Below are positions 19,237-28,389 of a stretch of DNA of 64,000 bases, one piece after another; position 1 is the first letter of the stretch, and every line of letters starts with the position of its first letter. This stretch comes from Paracoccus marinaquae. Lineage in GTDB: Bacteria > Pseudomonadota > Alphaproteobacteria > Rhodobacterales > Rhodobacteraceae. The stretch spans positions 1-64,000 of the forward strand of contig NZ_JAHKNG010000004.1 of the NCBI RefSeq assembly GCF_018860165.1, given 5' to 3'. The translations under genes and the position numbers were made by a program. A model generated the notes under the pieces. The model had not been told where the DNA came from, did not search any database, and was given only the letters and a program-made list of their open reading frames with translations.

Positions 19237-20414
19237 CCGACCTGCCCCCGGCGCCGGAAGGGCGCATCATCGGCTGGGCGCATACGCGCTTTGGCAAATC
19301 CGACGCCCCGGATGTCGAGGCGCTGATGGCCGAGGTCACCGGCGCCGCGCTGGACCATGCCGGTATCGCCAGCGAACAGGTGGACGGCATCTTCGTGGGC
19401 GTCTTCAACGGCGGCTTCCAGAAGCAGGGGTTCGAGGGCGCGCTGGTCGCACTCGGCCATGACGGGCTGGCGCATGTGCCGGCGGTACGGCTGGAAAACG
19501 CCTGCGCCACCGGCAGCGCCGCGATCACGGCGGCGCTGGATTTCATCGGTGCTGGGCGCGGGCGCGTGGCGCTGGTGATCGGGGCCGAGAAGATGACCGC
19601 GACCCCGGGGGCCGAGATCGGCGATATCCTTCTGGGCGCCAGCTATCGCGCCGAGGAGGGCGAGACGCCGGGCGGTTTCGCGGGCGTCTTCGGCGGCATC
19701 GCCAACAGCTATTTCCAGCGTTACGGCGATGCCTCGCGCGAACTGGCGATGATCGCGGCCAAGAACCATGCCAATGGCGCGCGAAACCCCTATGCGCATA
19801 TGCAGAAGGATTTCGGCTTCGACTTCTGCAACACCGTCAGCGACCGGAACCCGATCGCCGCCGGGCCGCTGCGGCGCACCGATTGCTCGCTGGTCTCGGA
19901 CGGGGCGGCGGCGCTGGTCATCGCCCATCCCGAGATCGAGGCGCCGCGCGCCATCGCCTTCCGCGCGCAGCGTCAGGCCAATGACTACCTGCCGATCTCG
20001 CGCCGCGACATCCTCGAATTCGCCGGGGCGCGCCGGGCCTGGGCAGAGGGGCTGGAACAGGCGGGCGTGAGGCTGGACGATCTGTCGCTGGTCGAGACGC
20101 ATGACTGTTTCACCGTGGCCGAACTGCTGGAATACGAGGCCATGGGACTGGCCGAACGCGGGCAGGGCGGGCGCATCATCGCCGAAGGGATCACGGCGCG
20201 CGACGGGCGGCTGCCGGTGAACCTCTCGGGCGGGTTGAAATCGCGCGGCCACCCGATTGGCGCGACCGGGGTGTCGCAGCATGTCATGGCGGCGATGCAG
20301 CTGACCGGCGAGGCGGGCGGGATGCAGATCCCCGATGCCAGGCTGGCCGGGGTCTTCAACATGGGCGGGGCGGCGGTCGCCAATTACGTCTCGATCCTCG
20401 AGAGGGTGAAATGA
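19233..20414 (+). CDS. Thiolase family protein (SCP-x/acetyl-CoA acetyltransferase type)
   Basis: A 393-residue thiolase-fold enzyme. The nucleophile Cys is in ENACATGSAAI (about residue 91); HDCFTVAELLEYE (about 289-301) and GHPIGATG (about 340) complete the active site of the SCP-2-type thiolase subgroup. These act on branched, steroid-like or aromatic acyl-CoAs, or in acyl transfer. Overlaps the regulator and the ligase by 4 bases on each side (ATGA). The usual C-terminal CxG motif of degradative thiolases is not seen, only FNMGGAAVANYV, so the exact reaction is open. Confidence 0.85.
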   Translation: MTDLPPAPEGRIIGWAHTRFGKSDAPDVEALMAEVTGAALDHAGIASEQVDGIFVGVFNGGFQKQGFEGALVALGHDGLAHVPAVRLENACATGSAAITAALDFIGAGRGRVALVIGAEKMTATPGAEIGDILLGASYRAEEGETPGGFAGVFGGIANSYFQRYGDASRELAMIAAKNHANGARNPYAHMQKDFGFDFCNTVSDRNPIAAGPLRRTDCSLVSDGAAALVIAHPEIEAPRAIAFRAQRQANDYLPISRRDILEFAGARRAWAEGLEQAGVRLDDLSLVETHDCFTVAELLEYEAMGLAERGQGGRIIAEGITARDGRLPVNLSGGLKSRGHPIGATGVSQHVMAAMQLTGEAGGMQIPDARLAGVFNMGGAAVANYVSILERVK

Positions 20415-21973
20415 CGCCCGCCTCGCTTCGGACGATGAACCTCGGTCATCTGCTGGACCAGACCGCCCGGCGCCTGCCGGATCTCCCGGCGATGATCTGG
20501 GGCGGGCGGCGCTGGACATGGGCGCAGATGCGGGGGCGCGTCGATGCGATGGCGCGTCTGCTGGCGCAGGACTACGGCATCGGCAAGGGCGACCGGGTGC
20601 TGGTGCAGTCGCCCAACAACAACCAGATGTGGGAAAGCCTCTGGGCCTGCCTGAAGCTGGGCGCGATCTGGGTGCCGGCGAATTTCCGTGGTGCGCCGGA
20701 CGATCTGCGCTGGATGGTCGAACTGGCCCAGCCGAAGCTGCTGATCTGCGAGGCGGGCTTTCCCGACCATGCGGCGGCCTGCGACCTGCCGACGCTTGCC
20801 ATCGGTCAGGCCGGTTTCGGCCCCGATCTCGACGCGGCGCTTGCGGGCCATGACGATGCGCCGCTGCGGGCGGCGGATGTTGCCCGCGACGATCCGGCCT
20901 GGCTGTTCTTCACCTCGGGCTCGACCGGCAAGCCCAAGGCGGCGGTACTGACCCATGGCCAGATGGGTTTTGTCATCGCCAACCATCTGGCCGACCTGAT
21001 CCCCGGCACCAGCGAAGCCGATGCCTCGCTGGTGGTTGCGCCGCTCAGCCACGGGGCGGGGATTCACCAGATGCTGCAGGTGGCGCGCGGCGCGGTCACC
21101 ATCCTGCCCGGGGGGCCGGGCTTCGATCCGGCCGAGATCTGGCGGCTGGTCGCGGCGCACCGGGTCAGCAACATGTTCACCGTGCCGACCATCGTGAAGC
21201 TGCTGACCGAACATCCCGCCGTGGACGCGCATGACCATTCCAGCCTGCGCCACGTCATCTATGCCGGCGCGCCCATGTATCGCGCCGATCAGATCCGCGC
21301 CTTGCAGAAGCTGGGGCCGGTTCTGGTGCAGTATTTCGGGCTGGGCGAGGTGACCGGCTGCATCACCGTCCTGCCCGCCCGGCTGCACGAGGCGGGCGAG
21401 GGCTGGGCGCTGGAAGGCTCCTGCGGCTTTCCGCGCCTGGGCATCCAGATCGAGATTCAGGACGATGACGGCAATCCCTTGCCCCCGGGCGAGACGGGCG
21501 AGCTGTGCGTGACCGGCGGTGCGGTCTTCGCGGGCTACTGGCGCAACCCCGAGGCCAATGCGAAAAGCTTTCGTGACGGCTGGTTCCGTACCGGCGATCT
21601 GGGCCATATGGACGCGCGCGGCTTCTTCTACCTGACCGGCCGGGAAAGCGACATGTTCATCTCGGGCGGCTCGAACATCCACCCGCGCGAAATCGAGGAA
21701 AAGCTGCTGCTGCATCCCGATGTGGTCGAATGCGCCGTGCTGGGGATGCCGGACCCGACCTGGGGCGAGGTCGGCGTGGCGATCTGCGTCACCCGCGACG
21801 GATCGGCCCCCGATCTGGCCACATGGCTGGGACCAAAGATCGCCCGCTACAAGCTGCCGAGGCGGTTCCTGTTCTGGGAGGCGCTGCCGAAATCCGGCTA
21901 TGGCAAGATCACCAAGAAGCTGGTGCGCGAGGAGTTGCTGCGCCGCGACGCGCTGGCCGGGGCCGATGGCTGA
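20411..21973 (+). CDS. AMP-binding acyl-CoA synthetase/ligase
   Basis: A 520-residue ANL-superfamily enzyme that adenylates a carboxylic acid and transfers it to CoA. P-loop FFTSGSTGKPKAAVLTHGQ (about residues 170-190), the aromatic/gate region VQYFGLGEVTGC, hinge YLTGRESDMFISGGSNIHPREIE and the catalytic C-terminal Lys in GKITKKLVREE are visible. Start overlaps the thiolase stop, end overlaps the PCC gene by 8 bases. The substrate is probably the acid imported by the TRAP system. Related enzymes act on medium-chain, aromatic or cyclic acids. Confidence 0.88.
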   Translation: MTPASLRTMNLGHLLDQTARRLPDLPAMIWGGRRWTWAQMRGRVDAMARLLAQDYGIGKGDRVLVQSPNNNQMWESLWACLKLGAIWVPANFRGAPDDLRWMVELAQPKLLICEAGFPDHAAACDLPTLAIGQAGFGPDLDAALAGHDDAPLRAADVARDDPAWLFFTSGSTGKPKAAVLTHGQMGFVIANHLADLIPGTSEADASLVVAPLSHGAGIHQMLQVARGAVTILPGGPGFDPAEIWRLVAAHRVSNMFTVPTIVKLLTEHPAVDAHDHSSLRHVIYAGAPMYRADQIRALQKLGPVLVQYFGLGEVTGCITVLPARLHEAGEGWALEGSCGFPRLGIQIEIQDDDGNPLPPGETGELCVTGGAVFAGYWRNPEANAKSFRDGWFRTGDLGHMDARGFFYLTGRESDMFISGGSNIHPREIEEKLLLHPDVVECAVLGMPDPTWGEVGVAICVTRDGSAPDLATWLGPKIARYKLPRRFLFWEALPKSGYGKITKKLVREELLRRDALAGADG

Positions 21974-22772
21974 CACCCTGCGCCATCCCGGCCCGGCCGA
22001 AGGCCCGCGCCTGATGCTGGCCCCGACCCGGGTCGAACGACGGCGGATCACGCTGGAGGCGGGGGTGCCGCTGGACAGGGCCATCGCGCAGGCATTGGCG
22101 GGGGCTGACAGCGCCTGGATCAGCCTTGACGATGCGCAGGGCGATCTGCGTTTCGTGCTGCCGGATCGCGCCCGCGACGGTCTGCACGGCGCTTGGTATT
22201 CCGCGCCCCGTGATCTGCCGGGCGCGACGATCCATCGCGCCGGTATCGTCTGGGGGCGGCGCGAAGGGCGGGCGTTCGGCCATTGCCACGGATCGTGGGG
22301 CAAGACGATGGGGCATCTGCTGCTGGATGCCTCGATCCTGTCCAAGCCGGCCAAGGCGCAGGCGCTGGTCTTTCCCGATGCCCGTTTCGAGGGCGAGGAC
22401 GACTCCGAAACCGCCTTCACCCTGTTCAAGCCGCGCATCCGGGGCACGGTCGCCGAACCCGAGGCTGCACTTCTGCGCCTTGCACCGCATGTCGAACTGG
22501 CCGAAGGGCTGGGCGAGGCGCTGGACCGGCTGGGCTGGGACGGCGCGCGGCTGGCCGGGCTTGGCAGCCTGAACACGGCGCATTTCGCCGACGGTTCGGT
22601 GCTGGACAGCCATGCCACGGAATTCCTGATCTTCCCCGGTCGGATCGATCGCGCTAGGATAGCGGTCAATCTCGATATCGTGGGCATGGGCGGGATGCGC
22701 GGACAGGGCGAACTGGCCAGCACCGGCAACCGGATCTGCGTCACCGCCGAGCTGATCCTGACGCGCCTCTAG
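21966..22772 (+). CDS. Two-domain PCC/DUF296-like protein
   Basis: A 268-residue cytoplasmic protein, last gene of the thiolase-ligase operon. Two copies of a PCC (plants and prokaryotes conserved, DUF296) fold appear. The first has GHCHGSWGKTMGHLLLDASI at about residues 100-120, matching the family's 'GHLHxSLGD..GHLL' motif with possible metal-binding histidines. The second starts at AEGLGEALDRLGWDGARLAG, with GLGSLNTAHFADG and ATEFLIFPG. Its function is unknown. Its place beside the ligase suggests a role in CoA-ester metabolism or its control. Confidence 0.75.
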   Translation: MADTLRHPGPAEGPRLMLAPTRVERRRITLEAGVPLDRAIAQALAGADSAWISLDDAQGDLRFVLPDRARDGLHGAWYSAPRDLPGATIHRAGIVWGRREGRAFGHCHGSWGKTMGHLLLDASILSKPAKAQALVFPDARFEGEDDSETAFTLFKPRIRGTVAEPEAALLRLAPHVELAEGLGEALDRLGWDGARLAGLGSLNTAHFADGSVLDSHATEFLIFPGRIDRARIAVNLDIVGMGGMRGQGELASTGNRICVTAELILTRL

Positions 22773-22871
22773 CCCGCCCGCCGTCCCGTCCGGCCTGTCA
22801 TCAGGCATTCGCGAAAGGCTGCTAGCGACGGGGAAAATCGAATTTCGCAACGCTGAACAGGGATGGATGCA

Positions 22872-25800
22872 ATGCCGACGCTGCTGCATGAAGAGGATTT
22901 CGAAACCGATGGCAACGGAACCCGTTACACCACCTCGGTGACCGAATTCAGCGATGGTTCGGGCGATTACTTCACCCGCACCGATGGCAGTACCATTGGC
23001 AGTTTCGTGGCCTTTGGCGGGATCAGCGGTGCGTCCTATTTCGCCGCGCAGGATCTGGACGGCGAAGGCGGGCCCGCAAGTGCCAGCCTGACGCTGGCGC
23101 CCATCGACATCACCGGCGCGACCGATCTGACCATCACCGGCCTCTTTGCCGAGGACGCGGCCTCCGACGGCGCGCAGGACTGGGACGCCGATGCGCTGGT
23201 CCATATCGAGGCCAGCATCGATGGCGGGCCCTGGGTCAAGGTGCTGCAATTCGCCTCGCAGGGCGCGACCAACAGCCAGCCGGGGCTGGACAGCGATTTC
23301 GACGGCATCGCGGATGGCCCGGCCCTGACCGACGCCTTCACCGCGTTCGGCGCCTCGATCGCGGGCTCCGGCGCGTCGCTGTCGCTGCGGATCACCGCCG
23401 AGAATCTGGAAGCGGGCGACGAGGACATCGCCTTCGATCTGCTGCGCGTCTCGGGCGAGTTGGCGGCGGCCGAGGTCGTGGCGCTGAACGAGACATTCGA
23501 CAGCGGCGCGGGTTTCACCACCTCGACCGGCTTCTTCTCGGACGGGGCGGGCGACTATTTCGGCATTGCGGGCAGCAGCGCGGATTTCGGCACAGGCGCC
23601 ACTCCTTCGGGCCTGAAAGCCTATGACGGGGCCGATGGCAATTATCTGACCGGCATGGATCTGGACGGCGAGGGCGCCTCGGTTCCGGTCACCGCCGAAT
23701 GGACCGGCATCGACATCGCGGGGCTGCGCGACCTGACCTTCCAGGGCAGCTTTGCCGAATTCTTCGATGCACCGGGCGATATAGACGACGATGACTATCT
23801 GCGCGTCGAGGCCCGCATCGACGGCGGCGCCTGGCAGACCGTCCTGGCCTTCGCCGGTGCCGGCTTCACCTCATCGGGCCAGTTCAACGGCAACTTCCGC
23901 CAGGATACCGATCTTGACGGCACGGGCGACGGGGCCACGCTGACCGGCGCCTTCCAGCAGTTCACCGCCGGGATCGCCGGCAGCGGCAGCAGGCTGGACC
24001 TGCGCTTTTCGGCCCGTGTCGAGGCGGGGGACGAGGATTTCGCGGTCGACAATTTCCGCGTCATCGGCATGTCGGGCGGCGAAACCGCGCCCGCGGTGAT
24101 CGCGCGCGCGGGCGACGGGCTGACCGTCGCGGAAGCGGGCACCAGCAGCGACCGATTCACGCTGGAACTGGCGACCGCACCCGCCGCACCCGTCGATGTG
24201 ACCGTCGCGGCGGACGGGCAAAGCGAGGTCAGCCTTGACGGGGTGACCTTCGCCGCCACCGTCACCGCCACGCTGAGCGGCACCGATCCGGTCGAGGTGA
24301 TCGTGCGCGCCATCGACGACAGCAGCGACGAGGCCGCCACGCATTTCGGCGCGCTGAGTTTCACCGTTGCCAGCGCCGATCCTGATTACAACGGACTGAC
24401 GGTCGGCGGCCTGACCGTGGCCGTGGCCGACAACGATGTGTCGATCACGCTCATCTCGGACATTCAGGGCAGCGGCAATACCTCCGCCATGGCGGGGCAG
24501 GAGGTCACGGTCGAGGCCGTGGTGACCGGGCTGATCACCAATGGCTCGGGCCAGCAGGTCGGCTATTTCCTGCAGGAGGAGGACGCCGACAGCGACGGTG
24601 ATGCGGCGACCTCGGAAGGCATCTATGTCTTTTCCGGCGCGCCCGTCACGGTCGGCTCGCGGCTGCGGCTGACGGCGGATGTGGCCGAGTTCCAGGATCT
24701 GACCGAACTGACGAATGTCCGCGATCTGGCGGTGCTGGAAACGGGTGTCGCGCTGCCCACCGCCACGCAGATCACGCTGGGCATGCGCGCCGATTTCGAG
24801 ACCTATGAGGGGATGCGGGTGCAACTGGTCACCGGCTCGGACGACGCGCTGACGGTGGTGACGAATTTCAACCTCGACCGCTTTGGCGAGATCGAGGTGG
24901 CCGAGGGCAACCTGATCCAGCCGACCCAGATCTATGATGCGCAGACTCAGGCGACCGAGGTCGCGGATCTGATGGCCCGGAACGCGGCCGCGCGGCTGGT
25001 CATCGAGGATAGCAATACCGGGCAGAACCCGGATGTTGTCACGATGATCGATTCGGGCGACGGCACGCCGCTTGAGGCCGGTGATCCGATCACTGCGGAG
25101 GGGCCGACGCTGCGGCTGGGCAGCCAGCTGGCCGAGGTGGTCGGCATCATGGATGAGCGTTACGGCAGCTATCGCATCCAGGTCGATGCCCCGCTTGACG
25201 TGATCGAGGGCAGCGGCGCACGGCCCCAGGGCGTGCCCGATGTCGGTGGCGACCTGCAGGCGGCCAGCTTCAATGTGCTGAACTATTTCACCACGCTCAG
25301 CGGCGGCACCGGCCCGAACGGCGATCTGGACCCGCGCGGGGCCACGAACGCCGCCGATCTGGCGCGCCAGACCGACAAGCTGGTCAGCGCCATCACCGCC
25401 ATGGGCGCCGAGGTCATCGCCCTGCAGGAGATCGAGAATAACGGCTTTGGCGAGGGCAGCGCGATTGCCACGCTGGTCGCGGCACTGAACGAGGCGAGCG
25501 CGCCCGGAACCTGGGCCTTTGTCGATCCCGGCGTCGGTTTCCTCGGCACCGACGCGATCACCGCCGGCATCATCTATCGCGCCGATCAACTGACGCTGAC
25601 CGGGACGGCGGTGCTGGACTTCACCGAGAGCAGCGCCGCGGCGACCTGGGACATCGTCGATCAGATCCAGCAGAGCACCGGCGAGATCGTCGGCAATTTC
25701 CAGCGCAACCGCCCGGCGCTGGCCGCCACCTTCCAGACCGCCGACGGGGCCGAACTGACGGTCGCGGCGAACCACCTGAAATCGAAGGGCGCCAGCGGCC

Positions 25801-26870
25801 TCGATTCGCTGCTGAGTGCCGCGCAGACGGCAGGCGTCGATCCGGCGCTGATCGAGGCGCTGCGGAACGACCCGAATTTCGATCAGGGCGACGGGCAGGG
25901 CTTCTGGAACGGGGTCCGGCAGGAGGCGGCGGCCGAACTGGCAAGCTGGCTGGCCGGCAATCCGACCGGCGCCACCGGCACCGACAACCTGCTGGTGCTG
26001 GGCGATCTGAATTCCTACGCTAGGGAGGATCCGGTTCAGGCGCTGCAGGCGGCGGGCTTCACCGATCTGGCCACCGCCTATCTGGGCGAGGACGCCTATA
26101 GCTATGTCTTCGACGGCCAGCGCGGCACGCTGGACTATGGCATGGCCAGCGCCGGGCTGATGGACAATGTGACCGGCGTGGCCGAATGGCATATCAACGC
26201 CGATGAGCCGGACCTGCTGTCCTATTCCTCGCAGTTCAACGATGCCTCCTTCTACAACGACGATCCCTTCGCGGTCTCGGATCACGATCCGCTGCTGGTC
26301 GGGCTGACGCTGGAGCGGCCGCTGCGGACCGTCGCGACCGGGGTGGATTTCGAGGACCGGCGCTTGCTGCTGAACCGGGTCAGCTATTCCGAGGATGGCG
26401 CGCAGGTCGCGACGGACCGGGTGCCGGTCGTGGCCCGCAGCCTCGAGATCGAGGGCTCGGACATCACCGTCAGCGCGAAAGGTTCGGGGCTGAACCTGCT
26501 GACCTTCGCGGGCAAGGGCCTCGGCGTCTGGTCGCCGCTGGCCGACTGGCCGCTGCGCGCCGAGGCGCGGCAACTGGACGGGCGCGAGAAGATCGTCTTC
26601 AGGATGGACGATTCGGGACGGCTGGCCGATGCGCTGGACGCGGGGTTCGAACTGACCACGATCAGTGGCCGCGGGCAGGTCAGGCTGGCCTTCTATGATG
26701 ACGGCGATCTGGTCGAGCAGGTGCGCCTCGACATCTCGGATGGCAAGGTCTTCCACGAGGCCGTCGAGGCCTTCGACGAGGTCGTGGTCAGCGCGACCGG
26801 CTCGCTGGCCTTCGAGATCGCCGCGGTCGATTTCACCCGCATCGAACAGGACAGCTTCGTCTTCGCCTGA
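22872..26870 (+). CDS. Very large secreted endonuclease/exonuclease/phosphatase-domain nuclease
   Basis: A 1332-residue protein; ATG 22872 has AGGG 9 bases upstream (ATG 22863 is an alternative). Two tandem beta-rich modules occupy about residues 8-190 and 200-395, each with D-L-D-G-E-G-like acidic loops. A Calx-beta-like module follows (about 410-525), then an OB-fold nuclease-associated module (ITLISDIQGSG, about 530-625). The catalytic domain spans about 795-1140: ASFNVLNYF, ALQEIENNG, ANHLKSKG, VLGDLNSYAREDP and SDHDPLLVGL give the EEP active site (N, E, H, D/N, D/H). It resembles ExeM/NucH-type extracellular DNases. It has no signal peptide; the C-terminal 190 residues end EQDSFVFA, as in type I secretion substrates. 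Likely extracellular. Confidence 0.88.
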   Translation: MPTLLHEEDFETDGNGTRYTTSVTEFSDGSGDYFTRTDGSTIGSFVAFGGISGASYFAAQDLDGEGGPASASLTLAPIDITGATDLTITGLFAEDAASDGAQDWDADALVHIEASIDGGPWVKVLQFASQGATNSQPGLDSDFDGIADGPALTDAFTAFGASIAGSGASLSLRITAENLEAGDEDIAFDLLRVSGELAAAEVVALNETFDSGAGFTTSTGFFSDGAGDYFGIAGSSADFGTGATPSGLKAYDGADGNYLTGMDLDGEGASVPVTAEWTGIDIAGLRDLTFQGSFAEFFDAPGDIDDDDYLRVEARIDGGAWQTVLAFAGAGFTSSGQFNGNFRQDTDLDGTGDGATLTGAFQQFTAGIAGSGSRLDLRFSARVEAGDEDFAVDNFRVIGMSGGETAPAVIARAGDGLTVAEAGTSSDRFTLELATAPAAPVDVTVAADGQSEVSLDGVTFAATVTATLSGTDPVEVIVRAIDDSSDEAATHFGALSFTVASADPDYNGLTVGGLTVAVADNDVSITLISDIQGSGNTSAMAGQEVTVEAVVTGLITNGSGQQVGYFLQEEDADSDGDAATSEGIYVFSGAPVTVGSRLRLTADVAEFQDLTELTNVRDLAVLETGVALPTATQITLGMRADFETYEGMRVQLVTGSDDALTVVTNFNLDRFGEIEVAEGNLIQPTQIYDAQTQATEVADLMARNAAARLVIEDSNTGQNPDVVTMIDSGDGTPLEAGDPITAEGPTLRLGSQLAEVVGIMDERYGSYRIQVDAPLDVIEGSGARPQGVPDVGGDLQAASFNVLNYFTTLSGGTGPNGDLDPRGATNAADLARQTDKLVSAITAMGAEVIALQEIENNGFGEGSAIATLVAALNEASAPGTWAFVDPGVGFLGTDAITAGIIYRADQLTLTGTAVLDFTESSAAATWDIVDQIQQSTGEIVGNFQRNRPALAATFQTADGAELTVAANHLKSKGASGLDSLLSAAQTAGVDPALIEALRNDPNFDQGDGQGFWNGVRQEAAAELASWLAGNPTGATGTDNLLVLGDLNSYAREDPVQALQAAGFTDLATAYLGEDAYSYVFDGQRGTLDYGMASAGLMDNVTGVAEWHINADEPDLLSYSSQFNDASFYNDDPFAVSDHDPLLVGLTLERPLRTVATGVDFEDRRLLLNRVSYSEDGAQVATDRVPVVARSLEIEGSDITVSAKGSGLNLLTFAGKGLGVWSPLADWPLRAEARQLDGREKIVFRMDDSGRLADALDAGFELTTISGRGQVRLAFYDDGDLVEQVRLDISDGKVFHEAVEAFDEVVVSATGSLAFEIAAVDFTRIEQDSFVFA

Positions 26871-26889
26871 GGCGGGGCGTGGCAATGAA

Positions 26890-26923
26890 AAACCGGCTGG
26901 CGGGGTGCCCCGCCGGCCGGTTT
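26890..26923. terminator. Bidirectional terminator between nuclease gene and gap
   Basis: A long stem pairs 26890-26905 with 26908-26923 (AAACCGGCTGGCGGGG against CCCCGCCGGCCGGTTT, one G-T pair). It sits between converging genes and has A-run/T-run flanks in both directions. Confidence 0.75.
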
Positions 26924-26943
26924 CCCGTTCATCCGCGATGCGA

Positions 26944-27945
26944 TCAGAGCAGCTTGCCCATCGCCACGGCGGTATCGGACATGCGGTTCGAGAAACCCCA
27001 TTCGTTGTCATACCAGGTCAGGATGCGGCACAGCTTGCCTTCCATCACCTTGGTCTGGTCCATGTGGAAGATCGAGCTGTGCGGATCGTGGTTGAAATCG
27101 CAGGAGACCAGCTTTTCCTCGGTATAGCCGAGGATGCCCTTCAGCGGGCCGTCGGCGGCGGCCTTGATCGCGCCGTTGATTTCCTCGACGCTGGTGTCCC
27201 TCGCGGCCTCGAAGGTCAGGTCCACGACCGAGACGTTCGGCGTCGGCACGCGGATGGCGACACCGTCCAGCTTGCCCTTCAGTTCCGGCAGCACCAGGCC
27301 CACGGCCTTGGCGGCCCCGGTCGAGGTCGGGATCATCGACAGCGCCGCGGCGCGGGCGCGATAGAGATCCTTGTGCATCGTGTCCAGCGTCGGTTGGTCG
27401 CCGGTATAACTGTGGATCGTGGTCATGAAGCCGCGGGTGATGCCGATGGTGTCGTTCAGCACCTTGGCCACCGGCGACAGGCAGTTCGTCGTGCAGCTGG
27501 CATTCGAGACGATGATGTCGTCCTTGGTCAGCTGGTCGTGGTTGACGCCGTAGACGATGGTCTTGTTGGCGCCGTCGCCGGGGGCCGAGATCAGCACCCG
27601 CTTGGCACCGGTCTGCAGATGCGGTTGGCACTTCTCGACCGAGGCGAAGATGCCGGTGCATTCCATGATCACGTCGACATCGCCCCAGGGCAGTTCGGCC
27701 GGATTGCGGATCGCGGTGACCTTGATCGGGCCGCGGCCGACATCGATCGAGTCGCCATTCACGGTCACCTTGGCCGGAAAGCGGCCATGCACACTGTCAT
27801 AGCGCAGCAGATGGGCGTTGGTCTCGACCGGGCCCAGATCGTTGATGGCGACCACCTCGATATCGGTGCGGCCCGATTCGATGATGGCGCGCAGCACGTT
27901 GCGACCGATGCGACCGAAACCGTTGATGGCGACTTTGACTGCCAT
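26944..27945 (-). CDS. gap: Glyceraldehyde-3-phosphate dehydrogenase, type I
   Basis: Oxidises glyceraldehyde 3-phosphate to 1,3-bisphosphoglycerate with NAD, in central carbon metabolism. The start is ATG 27945 (GGAGAGAG upstream), 333 residues, normal length. The Rossmann signature is [17 protein letters not shown]; the catalytic Cys lies in [16 protein letters not shown] (about residue 150) and the His in [11 protein letters not shown]. Coenzyme binding Asp follows VVAINDL, favouring NAD. On the same strand, the small membrane ORF lies 240 bases upstream. Confidence 0.96.
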   Translation of the reverse strand: MAVKVAINGFGRIGRNVLRAIIESGRTDIEVVAINDLGPVETNAHLLRYDSVHGRFPAKVTVNGDSIDVGRGPIKVTAIRNPAELPWGDVDVIMECTGIFASVEKCQPHLQTGAKRVLISAPGDGANKTIVYGVNHDQLTKDDIIVSNASCTTNCLSPVAKVLNDTIGITRGFMTTIHSYTGDQPTLDTMHKDLYRARAAALSMIPTSTGAAKAVGLVLPELKGKLDGVAIRVPTPNVSVVDLTFEAARDTSVEEINGAIKAAADGPLKGILGYTEEKLVSCDFNHDPHSSIFHMDQTKVMEGKLCRILTWYDNEWGFSNRMSDTAVAMGKLL

Positions 27946-28148
27946 GGCTCTCTCTCCAGACCAGGTGACGTTGCGCCATCCTCTAGCGTGGGTCGCCGGA
28001 TGATGCAAATCCCCTCTATGGCCTAAACCGTGGGGAGGCGGCGGGCAGGGGGCGGCGCAATGCCGCAAGGCCGAAACCCGCGCCCCGCCGCGACACCGCC
28101 CTGTTCTGCCTGCCCGCCCGCGCGGGCGGCTGGACGCGGGCCGTGCGT

Positions 28149-28184
28149 CAGGGCGCGAAGTTTTTCAGAAAAACTTCAGGGCGC
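28149..28184. repeat. AT-rich hairpin flanked by 8-bp direct repeats
   Basis: A perfect 9-bp inverted repeat GAAGTTTTT (28157-28165) / AAAAACTTC (28169-28177) is flanked on both sides by CAGGGCGC (28149-28156 and 28177-28184, sharing base 28177). It lies between gap and the small membrane protein gene in otherwise GC-rich DNA. It could terminate the small ORF's transcript in the minus direction (the stem ends in T-run) or be a remnant of a small insertion. Confidence 0.5.
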
Positions 28185-28188
28185 TGAA

Positions 28189-28332
28189 CTATCTCCAAAA
28201 GCTGAGATATTCGATGAACCCGTTCATGACCTTGCCGACCCGGACCGGCAGGTCGAGATTCAGCCAGAAATGATCGGCGGCAAAGATGGCCAGGATCATC
28301 ACGGCAAGCAGGATGGCGATCTTGTTGGTCAT
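28189..28332 (-). CDS. 47-residue single-helix membrane protein
   Basis: A small frame starts at ATG 28332 with GGAGG 8 bases upstream and stops at 28189. The protein starts MTNKIAILLAVMILAIFAAD, a full-length membrane helix, and ends with a short tail FIEYLSFWR. The pattern 'hydrophobic helix, GKK/GKV-like segment, FIEYLxFWR' is one I recall from other Rhodobacteraceae beside gap, so it is likely real and conserved. The function is unknown. It may share the upstream region with gap or be the start of that transcript. Confidence 0.7.
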   Translation of the reverse strand: MTNKIAILLAVMILAIFAADHFWLNLDLPVRVGKVMNGFIEYLSFWR

Positions 28333-28389
28333 GCGCGGCCTCCGGCGCCGCTTATCGCCGACAGCGGGCGGACGGGCAAGGAACTGCCA

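Noticed and set aside
22872..26870. RTX (GGxGxDxxx) calcium-binding repeats in the nuclease
   Set aside because: Only scattered DLDGEG-like acidic loops occur; no nonapeptide arrays.
23871..27011. 1046-codon antisense ORF across the nuclease gene
   Set aside because: Same effect of GC bias; the plus strand has the EEP active site and the ORF has no domain.
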